From Lachancea mirantina (taxonomy: Eukaryota > Ascomycota > Saccharomycetes > Saccharomycetales > Saccharomycetaceae), in NCBI GenBank assembly GCA_900074745.1, contig LT598463.1:1028996-1092995 (forward strand): DNA of 64,000 bases. The letters are read 5' to 3'. This document shows positions 38,657 through 49,137 of the stretch, piece after piece (position 1 is the first letter of the stretch; each line of letters begins with the position of its first letter). Below the pieces are notes generated by a model. It was not told the DNA's origin. It did not search any database and worked only from the letters and a program-made list of their open reading frames with translations. The position numbers and the translations under genes are program-made.

Positions 38657-39338
38657 AACATCTGAGAAATACAAGGGGTGGTTGCGTTTTATCCATGTCG
38701 AATTATATCAAGGGGTAAACTACTTTAATTCCATTTCTCAAAGGCGTTGAAAAGAGAAAACCTCAATCTTCACATTTTTATTTTCATTTTACTTCCTTCC
38801 AAAAATGCAGTCCAAAGCTTGTTATTCAATTCCATTTATTTCTATTGTGTTGTTTGTATTGACCGGAACATGTTCCCCGTTTCTTTGTAGTGGTACCTGA
38901 GGGATCATCCAAAATTGTGAATCTATGAATATTACTCATTTGAGACAGCCCTTGAATATTCTCGACGAGTTTCTTTGCTAGCCGGCTTGGTTTGATTTCA
39001 GCTTATTGGGTTTCCTTGTAATCGTACGTTAGAATTTTGCTCGAAATAGGCCCGTTTTGTGATCCACAGTTATTATAGACGGTTTAGGTTGAAAACGACT
39101 CCCGCGATCGCAGCAAAGCGATTGAAATTGTTGTATGACCAATTGTATTTTATTTGACTATCGAATCCTACAATGGGATTTCTTGTCGAAGAAGTTACTA
39201 ACATCTAATTACAATCTGATGACTAAAAAATGCTCGTCAGTTTGATCATGTCGTGGGGCCACTTCCACTGGTTGTTACCCTTGCGACAACCATTTTTTAT
39301 CTAAGATTCATGAATGCCTTTCATTCCAAATCGTTTAA
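38657..39338. other. Convergent 3' region NPL3 / UBX2 (682 bp)
   Basis: Unusually long for a convergent pair in this window, where the others are 37-158 bp apart. I find no open frame or RNA gene. In S. cerevisiae NPL3 regulates itself by read-through of weak poly(A) sites downstream of its own coding region, which would need a spacer of this kind; here that is inference. Confidence 0.5.
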
Positions 39339-41108
39339 TTATTCTTCGTCTTCATGTGCATCGTCCGCCTCGATGCTCTCCACCAAAAGATTACCTTGAG
39401 GCCAAATTTGAGCAACGTGTCCGATTACCTCATTCAAATCGTTGGATATTACAGATCTAGGGAATGGACATACCAACTCAAAATCGAGCTCGATGTCAGT
39501 GTCTGGTGCCAATTTCTCTAACTTCTCCAACTGTTCCAGTGCGAGCTCACGAATTTGTTGCTCGTCGTGCTCTCCCGTATCATCTAAAGCGTCTTGGAAG
39601 TCTATGTCGTCTACCTCTTCTTGCAAATCTAGTAATTTCTGCTTCAGCTTAGTCAAGATAGAAAACCTATTCTGTGGCGCGAATTCCTGGAGCCATAAAT
39701 GCGCGTAAGTGACATGATAAAGTTTCTGTAAAGTGTCATTCTTGGATAATTTCAAAATGAATCTCGTACCATTAGACGTTCTGACCTGAATAGAAGCCAG
39801 TTTCTCTCCAGCCTCTTCCTCGACCTCCCCACAAAGTAAATCAAGACACAGGCAAACGGCCTTTAACGATCTGATGATACGTTGTAACCTTATCAGCTCC
39901 AAGCGCTGGAGTGCTTTCTCTTCCGCTAAAGCGGTTTCCTTTTCTGCCAGTTCGCGATTTTTTTGCTTGATCTGATCTTGCTTTAATGAATTCTCGTAGG
40001 CCTCATCTTGCATTTGTTTCAAGAGTCGAGCCGTGTTCAGTTGTTCCCTCTCTGTTCTGTTCACCACCATCTCAGAGTCATATTTCTCCAAGCAGAGCTT
40101 AAGGGAGTTTTGAAATTTCTGGAGGTTACCAATTCTCAGTCTTCCAAGTACCGACATCCTCGTCGTGCTGAATGTAGAGCCGGCTGAATTCAGCACATTG
40201 CCAATCAATAAACACTCTGGTGTTTGTCTGATGTTCAGCTGCTTGGCCACACACCACATCTCAGAGTCGTGCGCAGAACGCGCATAAATCTTGACGTTAT
40301 CTGAAAGGTTTTTCAGAAGGCTAATTGTCGAGGAATCATTGAGAATGTGTCTTGTAAGGCGTTCTGAGTTTATATCAATGGCAGTCGGATCTTCTGAGCT
40401 AATGTCCCCCATGCAAATTAAAAGAAGGTATTTGTACTCCTGTTCGCATTTCTTGTAGATATCGTTGTAAGGCTCTTTGGAAATCAAGTTGCAAAGTTCG
40501 TCTGAGTCTTGGTATTTGGAAGAAATCTGCGTCCTGAGCGATTCCGACACCGTTAGCGGGCGTGAAGGAAGTTTAGCCACGGTTTCCGACTGAACACCGT
40601 CGGTTCTGAATCCAAAAGAAATAATGGACCACAGCAGACTCAACAAGCCCATGCCGGCTTTCAACAGAATGCGGGGTAATACAAGAAGCACTATTATCGC
40701 AGGATGCGACGCAAACGGAGAATTTGGCCGGTCTAAACCAGCGTTAAGAAATTTCTCTTTATAATTGAGAGGTAGCATCCTTGCCAATGGTAAACTCGGA
40801 ATGAAATTGGCCTGATTTATGATAAAAGGAGATGAAGAATTTAGCGGCGTTTCTGAAAGCCTAGGTTCCATTGGCGTGGGAGGACGAGGGGGAAGCGCCG
40901 GACCACTCCCACTCAAATTCTCCCTCCAATCTCCATCAAAATACCGACTCAAAGCCGGTTCCAATTGCCATCCGTGGTTCCTTAAAAGCTGGATTATCTG
41001 AGGCAAATCGTCTTCTGGAAACCCGGTAATTAACTGGAAATGATTCAGTTTTTCCTCTTCGTCATGGGCCAGATTGAATTCCTCGGATTCATGTCTAATA
41101 ACGGGCAT
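39339..41108 (-). CDS. UBX2: UBX-domain ERAD adaptor Ubx2 (Sel1)
   Basis: ER-membrane protein that recruits Cdc48 to the Hrd1 and Doa10 ligases, and also acts at mitochondria. The 589-residue product (S. cerevisiae 584) has an N-terminal UBA domain (about 18-62; FQLITGFPEDDLPQIIQLL, then the helix ending FDGDW), a hydrophobic membrane hairpin (about 132-165), a UAS-like middle, a charged coiled coil (about 355-405) and a C-terminal UBX domain (about 450-560; TRFILKLSKNDTLQKLYHV and FELVCPFPRSV). It is tandem with TRM9 as in YML013W/YML014W. Confidence 0.96.
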   Translation of the reverse strand: MPVIRHESEEFNLAHDEEEKLNHFQLITGFPEDDLPQIIQLLRNHGWQLEPALSRYFDGDWRENLSGSGPALPPRPPTPMEPRLSETPLNSSSPFIINQANFIPSLPLARMLPLNYKEKFLNAGLDRPNSPFASHPAIIVLLVLPRILLKAGMGLLSLLWSIISFGFRTDGVQSETVAKLPSRPLTVSESLRTQISSKYQDSDELCNLISKEPYNDIYKKCEQEYKYLLLICMGDISSEDPTAIDINSERLTRHILNDSSTISLLKNLSDNVKIYARSAHDSEMWCVAKQLNIRQTPECLLIGNVLNSAGSTFSTTRMSVLGRLRIGNLQKFQNSLKLCLEKYDSEMVVNRTEREQLNTARLLKQMQDEAYENSLKQDQIKQKNRELAEKETALAEEKALQRLELIRLQRIIRSLKAVCLCLDLLCGEVEEEAGEKLASIQVRTSNGTRFILKLSKNDTLQKLYHVTYAHLWLQEFAPQNRFSILTKLKQKLLDLQEEVDDIDFQDALDDTGEHDEQQIRELALEQLEKLEKLAPDTDIELDFELVCPFPRSVISNDLNEVIGHVAQIWPQGNLLVESIEADDAHEDEE

Positions 41109-41287
41109 TGGTAACCGGTTGAATAGCCTTTTCCTGGTACTAGTCCAGATGTCATTTTGTCGTTATCCTGGAATTACTCGTTAAAGGTAAAGCCTTATAT
41201 AAACGTGAAAAATGCCTACTGAGTGGATAATCATATGCGAACACCGTATCTTCAAAGCTATAAACTCAGTTCCATGTGAGCGCCCCA

Positions 41288-42127
41288 CTACGGTTTGCTG
41301 ACCACTACATACCAATTGTCTCTTTCGTAGCCGCTTTCCTTAACAATTCCGCCCGCGCTGGTGCAATCTTCTTCGAGTTCACCTTCCTGATAGAGGTGAT
41401 AAAACCTGTATTTGACGGTTTCTGGTTCTTGGGGAGCGTGGTTGAGGGAGTCCCGTGCTTGTTCTGATGCTTCATTTGCCTTTAGTTCACGTTTTTCTTC
41501 TTGCTTCTGTTTCCACTCGGCAAGAAACTGCGCTCTGTCCTTGGGAGGGACGTTTTCCAGGTCGGGTCGTTCTGGCCGCTCAAAAGCCTTCTTTTTCGTA
41601 ACATTATTCGGTTTCGTTTGTTTCTGGGCCAAAACCCACGGTACCAGCACGTCCTGATCCATGCCTTCTTGATATCCACGTCGCGACGTCGCTTGTTCCA
41701 AAGCCCAGCAGTATATAAGGGCCTCGCCTCCGGGCCTGATCTTGGACAAGATGTGTTGGATTGCAGCTATGCGTCTGTCGCGCGTCGACCAATGGTGTAC
41801 GACCGCGATCGAGATGCCAAAGTCGAACCGATCGTCCGGGTGCGGAAGGCGCATTCCATCAGCGACAAGGACATTATGGTTGACGTTCAGCGTGTGTGCA
41901 CACTCAATTAGTCCGTTCGACCGGTCCGAACCAATAATAAAGACGTCTTTGTTTACTCCCAGGTATTTCCCGTTCCCACATCCAACGTCAATCCCCACTG
42001 AACCCACAGACTGGCGCTGCAAGAACGACGTCACAATTGGCCACGGTTTGTAGCGCGTCTGCGAGAAATGAGCCGCAATTTCGTTATAAACTTTATGTAC
42101 GTACTCCTCTTCCTTCTCTTCGGCCAT
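41288..42127 (-). CDS. TRM9: tRNA wobble-uridine methyltransferase Trm9
   Basis: With Trm112, completes mcm5U and mcm5s2U at the wobble position of tRNA-Arg(UCU), tRNA-Glu and others. The 279-residue product matches the S. cerevisiae length. The Rossmann methyltransferase fold has SAM motif I GIDVGCGNGKY at 45-55, followed by IGSDRSNGLIECA and the IAVVHHWST segment, where the His-His-Trp-Ser-Thr run is typical of the Trm9/ALKBH8 family. The C-terminus carries the conserved RFYHLYQEGELEE. Confidence 0.96.
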   Translation of the reverse strand: MAEEKEEEYVHKVYNEIAAHFSQTRYKPWPIVTSFLQRQSVGSVGIDVGCGNGKYLGVNKDVFIIGSDRSNGLIECAHTLNVNHNVLVADGMRLPHPDDRFDFGISIAVVHHWSTRDRRIAAIQHILSKIRPGGEALIYCWALEQATSRRGYQEGMDQDVLVPWVLAQKQTKPNNVTKKKAFERPERPDLENVPPKDRAQFLAEWKQKQEEKRELKANEASEQARDSLNHAPQEPETVKYRFYHLYQEGELEEDCTSAGGIVKESGYERDNWYVVVSKP

Positions 42128-42520
42128 TTCAAAGGCTCAAAACTGGGCTTAATACTGCTTTTACCACTGCTTTGCAGTGTTCATCGCTAGCTCATCGCCA
42201 AAATTTTTCACTTCTCACCGGTAGAAGCTCGACTTAATTAATAACAAGAGATCGAAGACTGTTGAAAGGCGTAGATCAGAGTAACATTGGGCTCTTTTTA
42301 TCTGGGAAGTGATCAATTGGAACGCCACGACATCAGTTGGCTACTCAGGCTATAAATATGGTTCATTTCTGCCTAAATAGTGTTACATAGTTGAGTCACC
42401 TGACTCCGCCGTCGACCACTCCGTCGAGTTTTGACATAGAACGCATTCTGGTTTTGATTCATCTTCAGGAAACATTACCAGTGAATCTCGCAAGTTTTGG
42501 CGTGGCAAAGGATCAGCCGG
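42128..42520. other. Divergent promoter TRM9 / GPI17
   Basis: A 393-bp region. A perfect Gcn4/AP-1 heptamer TGAGTCA at 42392-42398 is followed by a half-site TGACTC at 42401-42406. No gene. Confidence 0.6.
42392..42406 (+). promoter_or_regulatory. Gcn4/AP-1 site pair
   Basis: TGAGTCA is the full Gcn4 site and TGACTC follows 3 bp later. Position is about 115-130 bp upstream of GPI17. Regulation is inferred. Confidence 0.45.
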
Positions 42521-44005
42521 ATGTCGACAAGTAAGCTGCGTAAAGCAGTCTCACTTTGGTTTATACTGTTTTACGCTTTGGTGGGCGTTCCACTATGGTA
42601 CAAGTTGACAGCGATCTACAGAGCACCTTTGCCGGTCAAGTATATCGAGGCCGTGCACGAAAATTTGCATTCGGATGTGCACGTAACTGTGCCCGTCTAC
42701 GTGCGTTCTGACACTTACACTTTCCCCGACGTTCACGACGCTGTCCAGGTGCAGGTCAACGAGCTTCTACGGTCGAAACAAGGCCCAGTGACTTGGTCGC
42801 TCCAGGTTTTGCCATTCGACAACACAACAGTCGATCCTGAGCTTGACCATGTTGTCACGCTGGTGCTTGACGACGATATCGGGTTCACGATCCTTTACGA
42901 TTCGAAAGAAACCATTGTGTTCTTCAACGACGAAACTGTGGCGTCCAACGACGTGCCGTTTTTCGTCGCGCAAACGCTTGTCGAACACACGTTTGAGCTA
43001 GAATGGCGCAAATTTTCGAGTTCTACGGGTGCCAACGACCAAAACAGCATGGCTATCGAGTATAGCCCCAATGTGCACCTTTCGCTCTCGCTTTTGACCG
43101 GCGACGGCCGTCCCGTGGCTTGGGACATAGAACCCGTATTGCAGCAGTACTTCACGCCTTTGCGAGAATTTTTGGCCCCGCTCGTCAATTTTACCGTTGA
43201 CACCGATATCGTCCAGGTCAACGATCTTAAGTTAGCGTCGCTGCGCGGCGCAACATCGCCCAGCTGGCACGATTTGTCGCATGCAATTGACCTCTCGGAG
43301 CTTTCAACGACAAACTACTACAAGGAACGATCCGTGCTGCATCTGGCTATCGTGTTTCCAAGCGCAGCCGCGGGTGAGCTGGATTTCATCAACGCCACGA
43401 CGATCCATCCTTGGCAAAGCTTTCTTGTTCCTCAGTGGGGTGTTCTTATGCTAAACCGAAAACCACTGGACGACAACACCCGCATTACAGAATCGTACCT
43501 GAAACCCGTGATTTACAGCTTTTCCAGAGAGTTACTTCAGCTCCTCGGGTTGACATCCGGGAACGAAGATCTTTCTACGCCCTATGTGACCATGGAGTCT
43601 TTCCAGAGGATGACGATTTTGAAAAACCTCGAAAAGAGTATCGACACCCTCTGGTCGCTTGTCAAGCTCACGCAACAGTTTCCTCAGATGGCTGTTCCAC
43701 GCGAAGTTTTAGACGATGTCACCGCCGCGTTGGATTTGAGATTGAAAATTGTGCATTTACTCAACGACCCCTGCAAAGGAGGCAGATCTACATGGAACGA
43801 AGCATTACATCTGAGCAACGAGCTCTTGGCACTCTGCGAAAAGGCGTTCTTCCATAAAGAAATGGTCCAACAGAACTTCTTCCCGCAGGAACACAAGATT
43901 GCCGTCTATCTTCCGCTACTCGGTCCCCTGACGGTCATAATGCTCACGGGCTTCATAAATGCGTTCAGGAAGAAGGGCCTAGACCTCGATAAAAAAGAGA
44001 GATAA
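42521..44005 (+). CDS. GPI17: GPI transamidase subunit Gpi17 (PIG-S)
   Basis: ER-membrane subunit of the complex that attaches GPI anchors to proteins. The 494-residue product (S. cerevisiae 534) has an N-terminal transmembrane helix (about 9-30; LWFILFYALVGVPLWY), a large luminal domain with several Asn-X-Ser/Thr sites, and a second transmembrane helix near the C-terminus (VYLPLLGPLTVIMLTGFI), followed by a short basic tail. The hairpin topology is that of PIG-S. The frame opens at a TTG (42497); the ATG at 42521 is used. Position matches YDR434W. Confidence 0.94.
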   Translation: MSTSKLRKAVSLWFILFYALVGVPLWYKLTAIYRAPLPVKYIEAVHENLHSDVHVTVPVYVRSDTYTFPDVHDAVQVQVNELLRSKQGPVTWSLQVLPFDNTTVDPELDHVVTLVLDDDIGFTILYDSKETIVFFNDETVASNDVPFFVAQTLVEHTFELEWRKFSSSTGANDQNSMAIEYSPNVHLSLSLLTGDGRPVAWDIEPVLQQYFTPLREFLAPLVNFTVDTDIVQVNDLKLASLRGATSPSWHDLSHAIDLSELSTTNYYKERSVLHLAIVFPSAAAGELDFINATTIHPWQSFLVPQWGVLMLNRKPLDDNTRITESYLKPVIYSFSRELLQLLGLTSGNEDLSTPYVTMESFQRMTILKNLEKSIDTLWSLVKLTQQFPQMAVPREVLDDVTAALDLRLKIVHLLNDPCKGGRSTWNEALHLSNELLALCEKAFFHKEMVQQNFFPQEHKIAVYLPLLGPLTVIMLTGFINAFRKKGLDLDKKER

Positions 44006-44350
44006 AGCAGAGTAAATCTTTGAAGACTGGCTACAGACCGAATCCGATCATCATAAATTTAACAAATTCAAAAATTTCCTGTTCAAAGAGAGCCATGGGC
44101 TTAAATACAAATCAGACATCTGGCATCCAACAAAAGGACCAGAAGCATCAAATGTCATATACATAAACCAAAAACAATAGCCTTCAAAATGGTATATCAC
44201 CTTTATTGAGAGAGATTGGTCAAAGTGATCAAAATCACGTGCTAATCGAATAAGTAAGGTCAATTCGGCTCATATCGAAACGTAAGAATTATCGTCATCA
44301 CCAGCTGGACATGATAACTGGTGTCAGTTCTGGCCGAAGATAAAGCGTAA
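44006..44350. other. Intergenic region GPI17 - TAF11
   Basis: A 345-bp AT-rich region with no gene seen; the TAF11 promoter and GPI17 3' end. Confidence 0.6.
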
Positions 44351-45451
44351 ATGGAAGCTCAGGGTCCCTTGGACGTTGTTCCCGAGGAAAACTATCCCCC
44401 ATTGATTACGCAGGCGAATTACTTGTCTACAAAACAATTAATAGACCAGGTTTTGAGCGAAGACCAAGAATATGTAGCGTGGAAATTGAAGGACATGAGG
44501 ACGGGAGGTACAATGAACGGATACTTGAAACAATACCTTGAATATTCGGGAGATTCAGATGGAAAGATTCTGGTAAGGGGAGAAGATGGGATCGATATGG
44601 CACAATTTGACAGATTGCAAAAGCTCGAAAGACGTGATGGAGCTTTGAACAGAGACGACGGCAAGTTTAGAAGACGAAATGGAGGCAAAATAAGCAAACC
44701 CGCGCCGGGTAGTCATATTGTTGAAAAATTGAGATTTCCGAGAGAAGTGTACGACGAGCAATTGCGGAATCTACCGCATGGCCGTGAATTGGACCAGTCT
44801 GAACAACTGAATCTGCTGGTAACGAATTTAGATGAGGACCAAATGAATCGCTTCGAAGTGTTCCGTAGAACTTCGCTCGCTAAGAATAACGTGAAGAAGA
44901 TATCGGGGCTAGTGACTGGCCAAACAGTGGCTGCCAACATCAATCTGCTACTTGCAGGTGTTGGGAAGATTCTAGTTGGTGAGATGGTAGAAAAAGCGCT
45001 CGAGGTTAAAAAGAAAATGCTCGTTGCTCTCATGTTGGGCAAATTCCGTGAGAAGGAAGTGGCAGCTCACCGACTGAAAAAGAGCCTCAAGAAGCTCACA
45101 ATGATGGTTGAGGGCGCCGAACATCCTTATGAGGACAGTGTGGACGAAGCGGAAGAAGATTTTTTACAGGAGGGAGACGAAGAAGAGCAAGCCAACGAGA
45201 TCGTCGACAGTAATCAGCTGCTGAAGTCTCATGTCAACTCAGAAGAAATAAGACGAGGTATCATTAAACACTACAACAAGTTGGTTAAAAGGTTCAATGC
45301 GTTAGATGTCAGCATCGAAAAGTACTCAGACAGTCCTTTACTTCCCGAGCATATTCGTGAAGCGTGGAGGCTCTATCGCACGGAAAACGACACGGTACCT
45401 CAAGCGACATGGAGGACACAGGGCGAATGTAATGGATGGATGTTCAGATAG
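44351..45451 (+). CDS. TAF11: TFIID subunit Taf11
   Basis: Histone-fold subunit of TFIID that pairs with Taf13 near TBP and TFIIA. The 366-residue product (S. cerevisiae 346) has a charged N-terminus and the histone fold from about 157 (LVTNLDEDQMNRFEVFRRTS, NNVKKISGLVTG) to about 250. A helical acidic region and a conserved C-terminal segment (IREAWRLYRTEN) follow. It is convergent with PPM1, only 37 bp between stops, the tightest spacing in the window. The neighbour sets of YML015C and YDR435C meet here. Confidence 0.94.
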   Translation: MEAQGPLDVVPEENYPPLITQANYLSTKQLIDQVLSEDQEYVAWKLKDMRTGGTMNGYLKQYLEYSGDSDGKILVRGEDGIDMAQFDRLQKLERRDGALNRDDGKFRRRNGGKISKPAPGSHIVEKLRFPREVYDEQLRNLPHGRELDQSEQLNLLVTNLDEDQMNRFEVFRRTSLAKNNVKKISGLVTGQTVAANINLLLAGVGKILVGEMVEKALEVKKKMLVALMLGKFREKEVAAHRLKKSLKKLTMMVEGAEHPYEDSVDEAEEDFLQEGDEEEQANEIVDSNQLLKSHVNSEEIRRGIIKHYNKLVKRFNALDVSIEKYSDSPLLPEHIREAWRLYRTENDTVPQATWRTQGECNGWMFR

Positions 45452-45488
45452 TTTATTTTAAACAAGTAAAAATTTACAAGTGAGCGGG

Positions 45489-46496
45489 TTACGCAGGACG
45501 GACCTTGTTCCAGCGAGCATCCATCAGAATGTAATGAGAAAGCATGATCTGAAGCTCTTCAATTTCGTCCAGAAATTGTAAAGCTTTCAATCTCTGTTTT
45601 TCTTCCGACGTGACGCTCACGCGGTAGTATTGCCACATGGTTTGAATTTGCACGGGTACTCTACCGGATGCAAATCTGGCTGCATAAGCCGCTGGGTCGT
45701 TGAAAGACATGAGTGTGGGCATCTCTAATTGTCGAGATTCTCTTAAATTGTCTCGCATTATCGACCCAAAGTTATCCTTACCCTCGACACCCCCAATGGG
45801 GTCATAGGACAGCCAGCAACCCTCATTGAAATAGTCCTGCACCGTTTTGATAAGTTGTGACGAGTGATTCTCTGCCATATAGCACAGAACGCATTCGGTT
45901 AGGACTAAAGTTGGCGCATCTGGACTAAAATGCACTGACAACATGGTTGTGACTTGGTCCATCTTACTGATATCGCAAGGTAGCAGACAATACCTCTCCG
46001 TTATGAGCTCTGTGGACTGAGATGCTACCGAGCTACCTACAGCGAACAGCTCGACCAATTCCGGAGATTCCTTTAAAGTCTTAATCTTCAGGGCCACGGA
46101 TGTCGAATAGTCAACTTCGACCACTCTACATTGTGGAAATCTCTTTAAAAACTGGGCAGCTCTCAAATCTGATCCACACCCCAAATTAAGTATTTGCAGC
46201 TGTTCGCTGTCTCGCTTCTTCTCCAAAAAATCGGACACAACCGCGTCAATCGACACCGTACGCAAATAAGTGCCGTAATTTATAACCGGAAGCGCGGATT
46301 CTACCGTTTTGCGTATCTTGCCGTAAGCTCTGCGCGACGTTGAACGCAGTGCATTCGCATACGCAAGATGCATCTCAGCGTATTTTGAAAACCCGCACTT
46401 CTGAATCTGTACCTCACAAGGCATGTAGCCCTTAACAATAGCACTTATTCTACACGACAGAGCATCATAATCGGTCTCTTGAACCGATCTGCTCAT
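45489..46496 (-). CDS. PPM1: Leucine carboxyl methyltransferase Ppm1
   Basis: Methylates the C-terminal leucine of the PP2A catalytic subunit, which favours holoenzyme assembly. The 335-residue product (S. cerevisiae 328) has the LCMT layout: YAEMHLAYANALRS near the start, SAM motif LNLGCGSDLRA at 104-114, VVEVDYS, then LTECVLCYM and the WLSYDPIGG loop. It is divergent from PPZ1/2 as in YDR435C/YDR436W. Confidence 0.95.
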   Translation of the reverse strand: MSRSVQETDYDALSCRISAIVKGYMPCEVQIQKCGFSKYAEMHLAYANALRSTSRRAYGKIRKTVESALPVINYGTYLRTVSIDAVVSDFLEKKRDSEQLQILNLGCGSDLRAAQFLKRFPQCRVVEVDYSTSVALKIKTLKESPELVELFAVGSSVASQSTELITERYCLLPCDISKMDQVTTMLSVHFSPDAPTLVLTECVLCYMAENHSSQLIKTVQDYFNEGCWLSYDPIGGVEGKDNFGSIMRDNLRESRQLEMPTLMSFNDPAAYAARFASGRVPVQIQTMWQYYRVSVTSEEKQRLKALQFLDEIEELQIMLSHYILMDARWNKVRPA

Positions 46497-46968
46497 TATC
46501 TTCTGTAATCAATGTAAAATGGCGTAAACCGGCGTAAAAATGCTCGTTTCTTAAATCTTGAAAAAGCCTATCTTTCCCAGGAACAGTTTTTTACAGCAGG
46601 GCAACGATCACACAGCTCTAAGTCACCCCACAATATCATTCTCGTTAAACTCCCGCGCCTGTTACCAACTCTTGACCCATTACCATCACTAGGCCTTTAT
46701 ATACTTTTAATTCTAGGCCGGGTAATAGTTGATGATATTGCAGTTTTCAATTCAAGGGACTAAGTTACACGATAATTGACACTTTTGTTTGAGAGAGCAC
46801 CATAAGTTCCTAAGCCCACAGTACGTTCAAGGCTTTTAGAGGTACAGACGTTCATTTTTGCTGACTTCACTTTGGAGGGAAGCTTTATCATAGAACAGAT
46901 AGCTCACCGTTGTAAGCCGTTGTCTTGGACGCAGAAGGAACTAGACTCGGAGATAAGATCGAAAGGTA
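46497..46968. other. Divergent promoter PPM1 / PPZ
   Basis: A 472-bp region. Reb1-type CGGGTAA at 46719-46725 and a TATA-like TTTATATACTTTTA near 46696. No gene. Confidence 0.6.
46719..46725 (+). promoter_or_regulatory. Reb1-type site
   Basis: CGGGTAA lies about 245 bp upstream of the phosphatase start, within the divergent promoter. Confidence 0.45.
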
Positions 46969-48930
46969 ATGGGTAACACCGGTTCGAAACAGTCGTCGAA
47001 GAGCAAGACGAAGTCATCTGAACGTCCGCCGAATTTTACCAGGACAGACACGTCTCAGTCTGTCAAAAGTGGGCGTTCTTTACGATCGGCAATCTCGAGG
47101 CGATCGCAGTCATCTTCAGTGGCAGACACGCCAGGAACACCGGGACAAGGATCAAATGACGCAGAAGGTACACCGCAGGCATCGCAGGCGCCTCAGGCGT
47201 TTTCGGGTGTTTTTGGATCTGGAAGTAAACGTGATTCACTAGCACAGCCGCCCCTTTCCAAGAGAGGCAGTAGCGCTAGCGTTTTACAAGACTCAAACGT
47301 TCCACCGTCCCCTTCGCTCGGGAGATCGATACACCGATCTTCTAGTTCTGGCGGTGATTTGCCACCTTCAATGATACAAATGGAACCGAAATCGCCAATT
47401 TTGAAAAACGGAACTACGACTGCGAGTCTAAGCCCTGGAGGATATTCTAACTACTACGAGAACGCTTTGACGGACGACGACGATAATGACGAGAACCAGT
47501 CACATCACCACCGACGTCGCAGCAGCGAAACGCGGCGGCACTTGCAGAAATCACCAAGCATTGGGAGCAGGAGCAATAGTGTTGCTAGTACTCGCAAAAA
47601 AAGTGGGAACGGTGGAATGCATTTGGAACTCCCAGATGGCGCTTCTCCTTCTCAAGTGAGTCGTTCTTCGTCGCATTCATCCGCCGGTACACACAGCAGA
47701 AAATCCTCGTTTGCAAGTAGCATGGGAAATTCTATCTACAGCACACCGATGAATTCGCCAGGACTTTTGAGAAATCAATCTGGTGACTATTTCGGTGAAA
47801 ATTCAACAAACGGGACTGAAGGTGCCAAACCTCATCATTCGGGTTCTAGGAGCGATTCGATAGAAGAATATCCGCATGACGTACCTCACGGGCTAGACGT
47901 AGACGATGACGGGACCGAATCTCTATCTACCAAAAATACCAAAAGGAAGAAATCAATAAAGCCTCTTGATATTGATGAAACCATACAAAAGCTACTGGAT
48001 GCTGGATATTCCGGAAAGCGAACAAAAAATGTGTGTTTGAAAAATTCCGAAATAGCGCAAATATGTTATCAGGCTCGCGAAATGTTCTTAGCGCAACCTT
48101 CACTTCTTGAGTTATCGCCACCCGTTAAAATTTTAGGAGACGTTCATGGTCAATATGCCGATTTGCTGCGGTTATTCACCAAATGCGGCTTCCCTCCGTC
48201 AGCGAATTACCTATTTTTGGGTGATTATGTCGATAGAGGTAAACAGTCTCTGGAAACGATCTTACTACTTCTCTGTTACAAGATCAAATATCCAGAAAAT
48301 TTCTTTTTGCTGAGAGGCAATCATGAATGTGCCAATGTAACGAGAGTCTATGGGTTTTACGATGAATGCAAGCGTCGTTGCAATATCAGAACATGGAAAA
48401 TCTTTATTGACACTTTTAATACTCTACCACTAGCGGCCATTGTCGCGGGCAAAATTTTTTGTGTGCATGGTGGGTTATCGCCAGTTCTGAATTCCATGGA
48501 TGAGATTAGGCATGTTAGTCGACCCACTGACGTCCCGGACTTTGGTCTGATTAATGACCTTCTGTGGTCTGACCCGACCGACTCTCCGAATGAATGGGAA
48601 GATAATGAACGAGGAGTGAGCTACTGTTACAATAAGGTTGCCATCAACAAGTTTCTGAACAAATTCGGATTTGATCTAGTTTGCCGAGCGCATATGGTGG
48701 TAGAGGATGGTTACGAATTTTTTAACGATCGAAGTCTTGTGACTGTATTTTCTGCTCCAAACTACTGTGGTGAATTCGATAACTGGGGTGCTGTCATGAG
48801 TGTTAGTGAGGGACTACTCTGCAGCTTTGAGCTGCTAGATCCTTTGGACAGCTCAGCATTGAAACAAGTCATGAAAAAGGGAAGACAAGAAAGGAAGCTT
48901 GCCAACCAGCAGCAACAAACGCAAGAGTAA
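46969..48930 (+). CDS. PPZ1: Ser/Thr phosphatase Ppz (single Ppz1/Ppz2)
   Basis: PP1-like phosphatase controlling K+ and Na+ transport and salt tolerance, inhibited by Hal3. The 653-residue product starts Met-Gly-Asn-Thr-Gly-Ser, an N-myristoylation signal, then has a Ser/Asn-rich disordered half (to about 325) and a C-terminal catalytic domain. All phosphatase motifs are present: GDVHGQY, GDYVDRG, RGNHECA, HGGLSP and [11 protein letters not shown]. It is closer in length to S. cerevisiae Ppz1 (692) and Ppz2 (710) than to Glc7. As a non-duplicated yeast gene it stands for both, and its neighbours are those of both (YML016C and YDR436W). Confidence 0.95.
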   Translation: MGNTGSKQSSKSKTKSSERPPNFTRTDTSQSVKSGRSLRSAISRRSQSSSVADTPGTPGQGSNDAEGTPQASQAPQAFSGVFGSGSKRDSLAQPPLSKRGSSASVLQDSNVPPSPSLGRSIHRSSSSGGDLPPSMIQMEPKSPILKNGTTTASLSPGGYSNYYENALTDDDDNDENQSHHHRRRSSETRRHLQKSPSIGSRSNSVASTRKKSGNGGMHLELPDGASPSQVSRSSSHSSAGTHSRKSSFASSMGNSIYSTPMNSPGLLRNQSGDYFGENSTNGTEGAKPHHSGSRSDSIEEYPHDVPHGLDVDDDGTESLSTKNTKRKKSIKPLDIDETIQKLLDAGYSGKRTKNVCLKNSEIAQICYQAREMFLAQPSLLELSPPVKILGDVHGQYADLLRLFTKCGFPPSANYLFLGDYVDRGKQSLETILLLLCYKIKYPENFFLLRGNHECANVTRVYGFYDECKRRCNIRTWKIFIDTFNTLPLAAIVAGKIFCVHGGLSPVLNSMDEIRHVSRPTDVPDFGLINDLLWSDPTDSPNEWEDNERGVSYCYNKVAINKFLNKFGFDLVCRAHMVVEDGYEFFNDRSLVTVFSAPNYCGEFDNWGAVMSVSEGLLCSFELLDPLDSSALKQVMKKGRQERKLANQQQQTQE

Positions 48931-49137
48931 CATAAATAAGATTCGAAGCATTGTCCGAAGGGCAGTGGAGAAATCGTAGAGTTTTAGATAGCATAAAAGA
49001 ACAGCACATTGATTTTGCATGTCATCACGGTTTGATCGTATAGTAGGATTTCTTGTAATCACCGAGTTTGGTCTTTAAGATTAGATATTTACAAGAGGGC
49101 CAAGGATATCATTAAATATCTCGAGAAACCTCCTGCT

